In this document: positions 21,840 through 33,300 of the stretch, one piece after another
Position numbering within the stretch: position 1 is the stretch's first letter
How the letters are laid out: every line of letters begins with the position of its first letter
Source: Bisporella sp. PMI_857
Lineage: Eukaryota > Ascomycota > Leotiomycetes > Helotiales > Helotiaceae
DNA length: 64,000 nucleotides
Assembly (NCBI GenBank): GCA_021307315.1
Contig: JAJSPD010000009.1
Location: 248,001 to 312,000 of the forward strand
Reading direction: 5' to 3'
Made by a program: the position numbers and the translations under genes
Notes under the pieces: model-generated
Databases searched by the model: none
The model's input: the letters and a program-made list of their open reading frames with translations, nothing else
What the model was told of the DNA's origin: nothing

Positions 21840-24838
21840 CTTGGAGGCTGGTCTGGGACAGGTGTTTTGGCGCTGTTTTTTTGGGAAGTAGATTGCTAAA
21901 GCTAAAGTGATCTGATGAAGCTGTAGTGAGGAGGAGTGAGAAAGGGAAACTCAAGGCCTTTTATAGGTTTTCAACGTCTTTCCTTGAACCGTCCTAATCA
22001 GTCAAGAGCAAACACTTTACGCAATCATATTCACATTGATTCCTCATCCATACAAGTATGATATGCATAATGCTGATCAATATCTTGGTAGCCTGCTCTT
22101 AATCTAAATGAACCCATCTGACCAGGTATCGTCTTACCTAAATTCTTACCTACATTAACCAGCCCCTAACCTGTACGTATTGAACAAAGTTTGAGACAAG
22201 TTGGATGGATCCTATGAAGGCGTAGAAGATATTATATTAAGAAAAGACGCATACACTTAGTACATGTGAGTTGGAGAATCACAGATTAAAGTTAGCAATT
22301 TTAATATGTAAACGAGTATACATGGATACATGCTAAACCATAAACGAGTCTTTCAAGACGCTACTGAGCAGAGCTGGTAAAATCTCATAAAGCCTTGCAG
22401 ACTTTAGTTCTCAAGTACGTAATAAGATGGTGCAAATTGACGGCACAAGAGTTAAGACAGGACCTTTCTGCAGTAAGCATCACCTTTTCCAATATTTGTA
22501 ATGTATCAGACGTAATAAGTTTTGCGAGAACAGAGGTCAGGAAAATCTTTTAACCAACTTTTTCTTAAACCTGTATTGTTATTTAAAGATGCTTTAAGCT
22601 TTGTTATAGTTTACATGAGCAAAAATACTGTAAATATTGTAACTTGTAAACTGTATAATAACCATATTTATAAGTAAGTTTTATACAAAAAACGTATTTT
22701 ACATTTATCTGGCATCCTACTTTTAATGAACATATAGTTTTGTTTATATTATTAGCTGATTTATTTATTTATTTTAATAGTGTACAGCAAATTTTTGATT
22801 TGTAAACCAGCTTTGAAAAAGAATGTAAGTTTAAGTAAAAACAAAGTAAAATGTACTCTTGTTGCCAAGGCTCACTGTGCCTGATACGTTGTAGGACAGA
22901 CGATCGGGCGATAACAAGGCTGACTTGGATATATTGGACAGCATTAGTCTACTAGGAATGATCATGCAGAGATCCATGGGTGGTTGACTTTGTGTCACAA
23001 TGAATGAGACATTAAAATTGGTTTGAAAAGTGGCAAGTTTGCATAGCAAGCCTAAACCGAGTACATGAAAACCTTCAATTTATATCAATGAAAGTGTACT
23101 CCCGTCTATCTCTGGTTTATTGTATAGTTTACCATGTCGAAAAGGCTTGCAAGCCATAGTTTACAGTAAACATGATTGCTAGCTGAGTTAGCGATCTGAT
23201 ATTCTAGATAGTTGAACACAAGTGGGCAAATTGTAGGCTTCGTTGCTACTAGGAGTTGGCCAACCCTCTCCACCGGCACGAGAGGAGGTAAGCTATTGGC
23301 ACGGTATCTGCAGTATATGGATTACTCCACTGCAGGTTGTACGTTATGGTAAGCGCACGTGGCCCTAGAACGATTGGCACATAGCAATACCTGGGTTTAA
23401 TCAATTTAGGCGGGGTTGTGGTGTTGGACATCCTTTTTCGGGGGTGGTGGTTGGTCGCTGTGTTACGAGGTTCTCGAATCCAGAGTTCATCACGTGCAAA
23501 GCTTCCCGACTGGTCCAGACTGTGGCCACTCCAAGACCTCCCCGGCTGCAGTCACCCTTTTCAACTCTTGACTCTGCTTATTTGGGATTGAGATTATCCC
23601 TCTCAGGAATTAGGGGGCTTACTCACTCCGCTTACCACCATGGCGGTTAATCTTCCTGTCCTTCGGGTTATCTTGCCGTTGTATAAATATCACTAAAGGT
23701 AATAGATGTTTATAGGTTCTCATAATTGATTGATTATTTCTTAATGGTTTGGCCGTTTTCAAATTTCTGGTTTGCAAAGTACTTGTATATCACAAGTATT
23801 AACAATTAAAACTTTTGGTTCCTAATGCCGACATAATGCCAAAGCTTACATGCCTTTCGCATTTTCTTTTCAACCGTCTTGCTTGTGTTTCATAAGATGT
23901 ATATGGTAGCTTAAATATTCTTTAGCTAGCAAATGACTGCGCTATGTTTGAATAGAATTCATGTGGTTAGTGTATAGCTGAGTTTGTTCTCTAGCCATGT
24001 TTTATGCTTCTGGTAGGTCTCTATGTATCCAAATCCCCGTCCCCAACAGTTTAGAGCCCCAAAGTTCGTTAAATTTTGGCCGCATCGAGAAATCCGCAAT
24101 TGTAATTGGCCATGCTAGCTCTTCTAGCAGGCGCAGGAATCTAAAGTGAAAGAGCCATCGGTATATCTGGCTGCAGTAACTTCTTTTAAGCTATAAATTG
24201 CTGCTGAAAAGCGTTCCCAAAACAAGGTTGGATGAGATTCTCATCTAACAAGAGAATGACTGGTGCTCTTGCCAAAACAGACTTTCATTGTGGTGGAACC
24301 TGAACCTAGTGAGAAAGTCAACTAACTAAATATTTATATTATGAATAAATTAATTGGCTTGTCCGAAGCAGATCATGATAAATTGGATAAGGGAAAATGA
24401 TTCGCATCTCTGAATGCCTCATGCATGGATCTAGTTGTGCTGTGAGCAAATTTCTAGCCTGGAACTGCCGTGCCAAGAATACGGAGTCTTGGTCGTATTC
24501 GTTGCCATAGTGCGCTCGCTTAGAGGATGCTCACCAGCTTGAATATTGAGATTATTGTTTTCGGTATGCAAAATCAAGTAATTGTTCAACTCACATGCTT
24601 CGAATTCTCGAAACCTCGGATTATTTCCATCTGCCTAAACCTGTAGAGCCTCGGGAGCTTGGATAAGCCTAGTTTGCTATGCCTTTTATGCCCTCTATGC
24701 CCTAATTATTCGGGAGAGCTTCCTAATCCAGCTTAGGTTGTTGGTGGGGTACAGCGTGGCTCCCGACAGATCAATGTGGGGTAGCGCGTAGACGTCGTCA
24801 CTATCACGCTTAATTCTTTTCGGTACATCAACATCTTT
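21840..24838. other. AT-rich gene-poor stretch
   Basis: No supported gene. Between about 22,500 and 22,860 the DNA is extremely AT-rich. The minus-strand frame 22831-23049 and the plus-strand frame 23444-23650 are open but unrecognised. A TATA box for the secreted-protein gene is at 21959-21965 (minus). Confidence 0.45.
21959..21965 (-). promoter_or_regulatory. TATA box of the crystallin-like gene
   Basis: TATAAAA on the minus strand, about 120 bp before the ATG at 21839. Confidence 0.5.
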
Positions 24839-25144
24839 CTATTCAATAATACGTTCCCGTGCCTGAATATCTACCGCTTTTTCCATGGCACTACTTGTTC
24901 GAATATGCATCATGCACATTGCACGCTCCCAGCGATGCATTTTCCACCACTCAACAAATAAGCCTCGACGCAAGTGCGTCTTGTTCCGCCCACTAAAAAA
25001 TAAATTCTGCAGTAACTGGAGCGCAGGTAAATCCATTCCTACGGGCTGGAGATGACGATCCTCCTTGTTTTTGGGCCCCATGTCCGATAAACAAAGTTCT
25101 TTTATATGCATCCGCGAGAATGCTGCTCGTGGGTGTGGAATCAA
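24839..25144 (-). CDS. Unrecognised open frame, possible gene fragment
   Basis: A 101-codon frame that is more protein-like than its AT-rich surroundings. It has a basic, Trp/Met-rich centre (LRRGLFVEWWKMHRWERA) and a charged helix-like end (EKAVDIQARERIIE). No domain recognised. It lies head to head with the esterase gene, 130 bp apart, and overlaps where that promoter should be, so it could equally be a remnant or chance. Function unknown. Confidence 0.25.
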   Translation of the reverse strand: MIPHPRAAFSRMHIKELCLSDMGPKNKEDRHLQPVGMDLPALQLLQNLFFSGRNKTHLRRGLFVEWWKMHRWERAMCMMHIRTSSAMEKAVDIQARERIIE

Positions 25145-25171
25145 TACATTTCCGTTCTTATTTTGACATAT

Positions 25172-25180
25172 TTATATAAT
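25172..25180 (+). promoter_or_regulatory. TATA-like box of the carboxylesterase gene
   Basis: TTATATAAT about 100 bp upstream of the ATG at 25275, the usual spacing for a fungal TATA box. Confidence 0.4.
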
Positions 25181-25274
25181 CTGGGGAAGCTCCTGGTAGT
25201 GCCAAACACCCCAGATCCTATCACTGTGCGCTTTTACTTGTGGTCGCCAATTGCCTTTGGTCATACAGAAAACC

Positions 25275-27011
25275 ATGTGGTCCTTCATCAAAGTTGCTCT
25301 ATGTCTCCTACCGTTCGCTAGTGCTGCTCCTGCAGTAGGGAAACGAGCCGATCCCGTCGTGGAGCTTGAATTTGCTAAGGTTGTAGGGAGTAGCCTTGCC
25401 GGCATCGACTCCTTTAAGGGGATTCCATATGCGCTACCACCAGTAGGAAAACTCCGTTTGAAACCTCCTCAGCCCATCACATCTAATATCGGCACGATCC
25501 AAGCCGTTGGTGAACCAAGATCATGTCCCCAGTTCATAACATCCACGGATACCAGTGTCCTTCCTCTAGATGTCCTTGCTAAGCTCTTAAATACACCGTT
25601 GTTTCAGGCCGCAAGCAATTCTGGAGAGGATTGTCTTACGATCAATGTTCAAAGACCGTCCACAACTACTCTGGGCTCAAAGCTGCCCGTTGTCTTCTGG
25701 ATTTATGGAGGTGCATTTGCCTTAGGATCAACACAAACGTATGATGCCAGCGAGTTGATCTCGACATCGGTTGCACAGGGGAAAGGTATTGTCTATGTAT
25801 CAGTGAATTATCGTCTGGGAGGATTTGGCTTCATGCCTGGCAAAGAAATCCTGAAAGATGGATCTGCAAACATCGGACTTCTAGACCAACGTCTAGGTAC
25901 ATTATATCTCGCCTTACCATACCTCTATCATGATTACTAATATACGATAGGTCTCCAGTGGGTAGCTGACAATATTGCCAAATTTGGTGGGGACCCCGAC
26001 AAAGTCACAATATGGGGCGAGTCCGCAGGCTCAATCTCTGTCTTTGACCAGATGGCGCTCTACGGTGGTAATAACACTTACAAAGGCAAGCCACTTTTCC
26101 GCGGTGGAATCATGGATAGCGGTTCCGTCATCCCCGCCGATCCAGTCGATACAGCGAAAGGCCAAGCTGTGTATAACAAGGTCGTCGCTGAGGCTGGTTG
26201 TTCTGCTGCTGCTGATACGCTTGAGTGCTTGAGAGATGCAGACTATACTACCTTCCTCAATGCGGCAAATTCGTTACCTGGAATCCTGAGCTACTCTTCC
26301 GTAGCACTTTCGTATTTGCCACGCCCGGATGGAAAAGTATTGACCGACTCGCCCGAGGCCTTGGCCTCGACTGGAAAATACGCTAAAGTACCCTTCATCA
26401 TAGGCGACCAAGAAGACGAAGGGACAATCTTCTCCTTATTTCAAGGAAATGTCACAACAACCGCGGAACTTGTCTCCTACTTCAAAACCATTCTTTTCCC
26501 CAACGTCAGCATTGCTGAGATCCAGGGCCTTATAGACACATACCCCGACAATCCATCGGCAGGCTCGCCCTTCAACACGGGAATCTTCAATAATATCTAT
26601 CCGCAGTACAAGCGCATCGCCGCTATATTTGGCGACTTATTGTTCACACTTTCAAGACGGGTATTGTTGCAAATTGCTGCTAATGTCAATCCAAGTGTTC
26701 CTACGTGGTCATATCTCAGCTCATATAACTATGGGACGCCTATCGTCGGGACATTCCATGCGTCAGATATCTCACAAGTGTATGGGATTACTCCCGGTAT
26801 CCCAAGCTCAACGATTCAGGCATATTATATTAGTTTTATCAATACTTTGGATCCAAATGAGGGCACAACAGGATTAATTGAGTGGCCACAGTGGAGCGGG
26901 GAGCAAACACTTTTGCAGTTTTACGCACTTGGGACGAAAGTAGCTAAAGATGATTTCAGGAGTGACAGTTATAACTATCTCTTGCAGCATGGAGGAACTT
27001 TCCGTGTCTAA
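25275..27011 (+). CDS. Secreted type-B carboxylesterase/lipase
   Basis: Extracellular alpha/beta-hydrolase of the type-B carboxylesterase family that splits esters or triglycerides. Two exons, 25275-25896 and 25951-27011; the 54-bp intron (GTACAT...GATAG, with TTACTAATAT as branch site) rebuilds [12 protein letters not shown]. Product 560 residues, usual length. The signal peptide is [17 protein letters not shown], with a KR dibasic site soon after. The oxyanion-hole region is [11 protein letters not shown] and the nucleophile is Ser232 in GESAGS. An acid in [11 protein letters not shown] and a His in [11 protein letters not shown] complete a plausible triad. Start chosen at the ATG with AACC before it. 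No neighbour suggests a pathway. No damage seen. Confidence 0.92.
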
Positions 27012-27604
27012 TAACGTAATCAAATAATATTATTACATTGATATTACGCAACAAAATTCGGCAGTTTAAACGTTAGACTTTGGTTGTTCGCAGCTACTAC
27101 CGAACAACATCCGAAATCATGTGTTGTAGGCAACCAACAAAATACTTTAACCACCAGTCATCTCATAGGTTATTGGAGTTACAGTAACCAAAAGTGTTCA
27201 ATTAATTGCTGCTAGCGCCCCCAGAATTCTAACATGCAGTGTAACGTGACGAGACTAGAAATGTAGTAGTTTGTAATGAACCCGTTTAAGATTCTCATTC
27301 ATCCTCCAGACAATTACGCATCGGCCACAACTGCGAAGAAGTAGCATAAGCATTGTTATGCTGCGAACTGAACATTTAGAATAATAATGGAACCACGAGA
27401 CATCATTATTGAGCATTTCGATGGCAGCTCTAACAGAAAGTAAGAGCTCCTTCAATGAATCCTATAAACCATGGAGGATACTAACACGCAGCCCTAGAGG
27501 AGTAAATATCAACCATAAAATCATAGAAGCATACAATTATGGGGCCATCACTGCCTTAATCCGACCAACCTTTCGGGCTTCTAATTCCTGAGAGCATACA
27601 GGAT
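27012..27604. other. 3' flank of esterase gene, no gene seen
   Basis: AT-rich, with only short frames. Should include the esterase 3' UTR. Confidence 0.45.
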
Positions 27605-28043
27605 CTCTCTCTTCTCCCGAACAAATCCACCCTCTGGCCTCAGACTCCTAGGTAATCCTCAACCTGGAGTCCCTCATCCGCCAACTTTCGTGCTCCACCA
27701 AACCAGCCATCCTAATCGATCTCCATGAATATTTCCCTTATGTAGCCCTTGTTATCAGCAGGGTCCCAGATATCAAGACCCTTCTCGAAAGTGCGGGTCT
27801 AGAGGCTAAGTCCCTGTAGAACGTGTAAGACGCCGCCGAGGTCGCGAAATCGGCATCAACCTTAGGTTCCGGAACGGTGATGATCAAGAGAGAAATTATC
27901 GACGAGAAGGAGAAGTAGATGGTGTGGCATTTCCTGCTTCCGAAAGGGGCGCGGTAGGAACCGTTGATTGTTGTGAAGAGGTTTAAGAGTCCCCGTCGTG
28001 GGAAGGGGAGTGCTGGGTCTGCTAGAAGGTTAATTTCGTAACC
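27605..28043 (+). pseudogene. Decayed coding frame with in-frame stops
   Basis: One plus-strand frame reads protein-like text for about 145 codons, broken by TAG or TAA five times. Readable pieces include LESLIRQLSCSTKPAIL, DLHEYFPYVALVISRVPDIK and GSGTVMIKREIIDEKEK. Base composition is more GC-rich than the flanks. All the stops are TAG or TAA, which CpA-to-TpA changes can make from CAG, CAA or TGG, so mild repeat-induced mutation is possible. I do not recognise the family. Minus-strand frames over the same DNA are open too, so strand is not certain. Confidence 0.33.
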
Positions 28044-28352
28044 CAATATTTCAGAGAAGGTTCGAAGGATGTGCCACTTGTCTCTCTTATGTTGCGCGAG
28101 ACGATTCTTGGGATCAGGGGTTGGTTCCTATGTTCGTATCATTCCTCCTTTAGCAATTGCTTGCAGAGACCAGGCGAGTCTGCGATAGTTATTGCTGACA
28201 TAACAGCGGCTATCGCAGCAAATCCCACAAAAGGCGAGGATGCAGAGGAAGCTGTGCGTGCAGTATTTCTGTGCATCGAAGACGCTATCAGCAGCGGAAG
28301 TACTTTATTCAAAAGTGCCATCTTCCTGCAGGCTATAAAAGATGCCCAGGCT

Positions 28353-28368
28353 AAAAAAAAAAAAAAAA
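28353..28368 (+). repeat. A16 tract
   Basis: Sixteen consecutive A. Could be a plain homopolymer or the tail of an old reverse-transcribed insert; no target-site duplication was worked out. Confidence 0.8.
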
Positions 28369-30044
28369 GAGACAGACCGCCTTACGACTTCAAGCTGTGA
28401 GGCTGGCGAACCGACCAATAGATTCCTATGATTCAAGAATGAGATTTTGTTGCATGTCAGAGGTAGTGGCGCATCTTGAGAAATTATAGTTGCGTAGAAT
28501 TGTCAGTGAGGCTTATTCTAAGCAAGGCGAGGATGTCGTACAGCTTTGACGGGTGACGTAGACCGCTTTGTAACTTTGACTTGGCATGTTGAGGGATTTG
28601 GCCAATTGATATGCTTTATATCGAGCGAAATCTTTGTTGCATATCTGAGCTAGGTGTTCATGTGCGAAGACGTCAAAATTTGCCAAGGCAAGCTCATCTT
28701 GAAGAAAGGCTTCTCCAGATGTATGACAATGCGTTTCATGCCACTTCAAAACTTCAAACGGTCAGGCAGGGGAGACTAGCCAATGTCCATGCTCGCTTTA
28801 GGTTTAAGGTTGTTTTAGTTGCATGTCTGATCTGAATCTGTACCGCCCGCGGAAATTCGCTACACTCGCCACCGTACGCAGGACCAGTTAACGACAAAGA
28901 AAAGAAGGCTCAGGCTACACGGCAGATGCACATGTCGTACGGCGCTTACAGCCTTAAGGCGCTATAGTAATAAGGCTGACAAATAGTGAAGCTAGATTCG
29001 TGATCTTATCTCTTGTTGCATGTCTTAAAAACGGGATGCAACCTAGAGAAACGTAATTGAAGCATAAGGCAGAGAACACTAGACCTGCAGCTAACTTAAT
29101 CATAGGGTCATTCCTATTCTCAAAGAGGAAAACTGGCATATTTTGATCGCTGCCGGTAGTTACAATCTACTCGCCCCTGCTTATGGTCTCGAGATGCAGA
29201 GTACAACACAAAAAGTTCCTTTGCGTTATCTTGCCTATAGGCGTGTAAGGCTTCCCTAACCAAGCATAGATGTCCCGCCAAGGTTTTGCATCCAAACCTA
29301 CAATAAAGAAACACTATGACGACAGGGTTAGATTGAGTCTCGCCACGAAGTCTACATCAGGAGTGTCGTATAATTTCTTGCATGCTTACTGTTTGTTCAT
29401 CTGGATTGGTCCGGTAAGCAGACAGATTAGGGTTCAATGTGCCAAGACTCGGTATTTGCGGTTGCAAGCGAGTTCCCCTATTGGAGCTAGCTTGGCACGA
29501 CAAACTTGCTGGTTACACAGATCGAAAGGAACCATTCTACGGTATTCTGTAGTCACGACTGCTTGACGTGTATTGGATGGAATTACTACAGAAAGGAGAT
29601 CTAAGAGGAGGAAAGATTGGCTAGGGCAAGAGATAGCAAGTATAATTTTTCCTCTCAAGTATTATCCCCTTTGAGCCCTTCCATACTTCAGTACCACCAA
29701 GTAATATGGATCCAACCCTTAATGGATACCGCCATTTCATAAAGCAACCGGAATATGCTTTGAACGTCAAACTACAAAGAATGCAATATGAGAATAATAC
29801 TCTCTTGAAAAAATGCCTCATAAGTATCAATATTGGTCAATAACCTACAAGAAATAATCCATAGTGTTATTTAGCGACGCATTATTCTGAGCACCATCCA
29901 GTCTAAGAAGCAAATATTGGATATTAAGATTTGGCCGAAACAAAAATGGAGCAAAGCAATATTTGCATGCAAAACTTAGATTGACAATTACCTGACATTA
30001 CTGCTTTTCAAACAGGCTTTGATATGCCGTTGAGTTCCTTGGCT

Positions 30045-30054
30045 CTATATAAAC
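30045..30054 (+). promoter_or_regulatory. TATA-like box before the small secreted ORF
   Basis: CTATATAAAC about 100 bp upstream of the ATG at 30146. Confidence 0.4.
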
Positions 30055-30145
30055 CTTCAACTTCCCACCGGCTGTTCTATATTATTCTTAAAACTTTTTT
30101 AACACACTGTGAAGAACAGTTTTATTAAAATCAACTACTGCAACT

Positions 30146-30307
30146 ATGAAGCCAACTAGCATTCTTTCACTTTTCTCCATGCTTAATTTTGCGCTTTTTA
30201 CGCTAGTCAAGCCATTCAACAAAGAAGCAAAACGTGGCTACATTCCAATTCTATTGTATTTTGAAGAATCTATTACGCTCTTGTTACTGTACCTCGTGCT
30301 TTGTTAA
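30146..30307 (+). CDS. Candidate tiny secreted protein (53 residues)
   Basis: The ATG has an AACT context and a TATA box about 100 bp upstream. The N-terminus (MKPTSILSLFSMLNFALFTLV) is signal-peptide-like, followed by a short basic part with a KR site (KEAKRGYIPI), then a hydrophobic end. One Cys at the C-terminus. No family recognised. The hydrophobic tail is unusual for a secreted protein. The frame may be spliced (GT after the KR region, several AG downstream) or may be the eroded remains of an effector-like gene in AT-rich DNA. Confidence 0.35.
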   Translation: MKPTSILSLFSMLNFALFTLVKPFNKEAKRGYIPILLYFEESITLLLLYLVLC

Positions 30308-33300
30308 AGAAAAAAGTTACTAAAAAAGCGAGCGCCGCTTACCAGAAAGAGCAAGTCTCACCAGCGATCTCTTTTTCTCATTCTGGCTTTTCGGTCATGC
30401 TCTCGCAATCTACTAATGCTTAGATCTTTAAACGGCAATCTCCGCAGCGTTTAAAGGCTCTGCTTACTGATTTTAACCGCTGCTGTAGGTTTTAGTCTCA
30501 TGTTATCCATCGCCACCTTAACCTGAAAATACCCGAATGGAAGTTGAACTGAGGAAATGTAATAGACGATCCTCGCAAAGGCCAGAACCATGTTATATCT
30601 TTTCTCGAAATTCCAGTGGTTGTATTAGTATATCTTATTTGTAATTATTCATTTATCTTTTTCTTTTAGAGTACAAAAGATCTAATTTGCTGCAGTGATG
30701 GCGGATGTAGTGGCTCATTTGTTGGATATGCCCCCGGACACTATGCGCTTATTATTCCCGAGACAAATGATAAGTTTTATAGTTACCATTACAGGACATA
30801 GATGGCTCAAAAGATGAATGTGAAGAAAGAGGGGATGCGAGGAGGTAGGAGTTTTTATAATGGAGCGCTGTTGCCATTCCTGATAAAGCATTGGAGACAA
30901 CTTTTAACAGGATAGCTTGGATGGGCAGTATCTAAGGATGGGAAGATTTGTACTTGCTTTTGAGGAAGACTTTTAATTGTTTTATAATTTTTTAGGTAAT
31001 TTATTGAAAAGCTCCAACTCTATTCTGTCCAAGTTTTGTGTATGCAGCTACCTTCGCCAGCATTTGAACAAAGATTTCAGCTTAGTAATACGTATAAGGA
31101 AATGAATCCACAGCTGTAAATGTGTAACACCAAGCGAATGACAGGACTATCTGTCCATAACCGCGTTGTTCTTATCCTACCATGTCACTCGCTATTTTAG
31201 GTTCAAAGCTACAACAAGTTAAATAAAGAGAAACGTGAACATGGCAGGTAGGCGAGGAAGCAGAGATATTGACGTTTAGGCAGCATACTCTATTGAGTAC
31301 ATTGCTACTTGAGGACTGGTGGCTAGGAAAGATGAGACCACAATGCACCGAGATTGTTCAGTGATCAGCTGTGGGTCCGTTAGAGTCAGTACAAGAGGCT
31401 CTAACTTTACGCTGAGTATCTTACACCCGATTTTCTATAGAGAAGAAAGCAACGCGACCAATGGAAAGGCTCTGGTGACCGTTGTGTTATTTTTATCGCG
31501 GGATTTTATTGCGGGGATTGGAGAAATAGGCCACGCCGAATTCGAAAACAACATCTGAAGTTGACAGCTCCTGCGGTGAAATATAGTCATGAAAATACTA
31601 TGAAATATAAGTAGACCCAGTCTGTTAATGTCTAATTCCTCGTGGGATATGGATTTTGAAACAGACGAAGTTATTCCTTGGCATGTCTGGTTTGGTTGAA
31701 AGTGCTGACAATAATTTGAGGGATTTGCCTTTAAACCACTGACCACCAAGCGAAGGTTGATATGTATCTTTCGAGAGCTTCCCATACTTTCTCTGCAGTT
31801 TCATAGCTATGCTTCTGGTATATCCGCTTGCGGTGTGGATATTGGCGAGACCTTTGTATGTATCTACCCAAGCGAGCTCCTCTCTTCAAACACCGCGCGG
31901 CTAAAGGCTGGTGAACATTGCAATAGCCGACCTGCTCTTTAAACTCTCTTTCCTCTCCAAAGACTTTGCACTCGAAATGCAGATTTGCTACAGCATTTGT
32001 TTTTTTTTATTTTGTTCCGGATTCGTGTAACCCGAGATCAGAATTGCCATTTCAAGGCTATGAATTTTTGGCAAAAATATAACAAATTCAGCTAGCCATT
32101 GTTTCACTGCGAGTGGTTGAAATGCTAATTTCCTAACACCTTGAAAGTCATTCTTAATAGGATCAGCACTTTTCCATAACACTATATTCTCGATCAGAAT
32201 GGTCCCTGTAATTTTTTACGACAATAACTTCCCCTTGTTGACTCTGATATCTATGCTGGGAGTCAGATCCAAGCTCTGCCTGGACCATTCGTCAAGTTGA
32301 GAGACCGAGTGAGAAGTTGGATGGGAGTTGTTCTTAGGTGTCCAGAGTGAGGCCCTGAAATTGACATCGCTTGAAGGGAAAATTCTCAAGTGTACGATAT
32401 TTAGATCAGCGGGCTTCTCCAAGATGTTGAGTCGTAATTCAAGCCGTCAACAAGGTAATCGACGCTTATGATCGATTATAACGGTGGACTCGGCATCCAT
32501 ATTAGCAATGTTAGAAGGTGAATGCCTGATGTTTTAAAAAGAACTCCTTTGTCTTTTTGGCGGATTTTTCGAGATGCATTGATGGGCAATCTTCGTGGAT
32601 GAGGGGTTGTCAATTCTATAATCAAAAACCGAAATAGTTCTTGAAGACTGCTGTTGTATATGGTGTAAGATGAGCGAGTCTGTTACAGGACGAAAAGGGA
32701 AATAGACATGCGAGCGAAGTCCAGTTCAGAATCAAATTCACCAACCTCATATCTGAAATAACCACATAAATGGGTTTTACTAGATTTCAAAATTTGCAAC
32801 GGTCTGTACACTAGAAACTAAACACGCATTAGCATGATCAACTACGCCCGAACGAACCTCAGGCTACGTATGCTGAGTCACGTGCCACCACGCCGAATGT
32901 CGTATATTCATTGATTGGCCAATGGCCAATAAATTGAACCTCACGCCTTACAAATATTTATGTGCTCTCAAAATATGTTAAACTTCTTGCCAAAATCGAA
33001 AAGCTTGCAATAAAAAGCTCAAAATTTGTATCCTCTTGGTAACTTTCAACAATAGGCACTAATATGACACCAGCAATCTTATTAGGCATTTGGTTTGATA
33101 GATCAGCTTAACTATAAGCTTTCCTGATAGCTATTTAATTACTCACATTTGATAACCATTAGATAAGCCAACATTGAACTAAGCATGGCACCGAATTCAA
33201 ACACTTCGAAGCTTGATAAAATAGCTGGAAACAGGTATTACGCCAATGCTAACGCCACATTTCGTAATATATACCCCAACTATGCAAGCCATCCCGTAGA

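Larger units (their letters stand above)
28044..30145. other. Gene-poor, includes a run of 16 A
   Basis: The plus-strand frame 28071-28400 is open and partly protein-like (AIAANPTKGEDAEEAV), but its end is made of a 16-A tract at 28353-28368 and it matches nothing I know. The minus-strand frame 28513-28749 is likewise unrecognised. The rest has no support for genes. Confidence 0.35.

Noticed and set aside
23444..23500. tRNA-like TTCGAATCC box
   Set aside because: No matching acceptor stem, D arm or anticodon arm could be folded around it by eye.
25251..25274. Upstream start of the esterase
   Set aside because: The codon is TTG; the ATG at 25275 has a good context and begins directly with a signal peptide.
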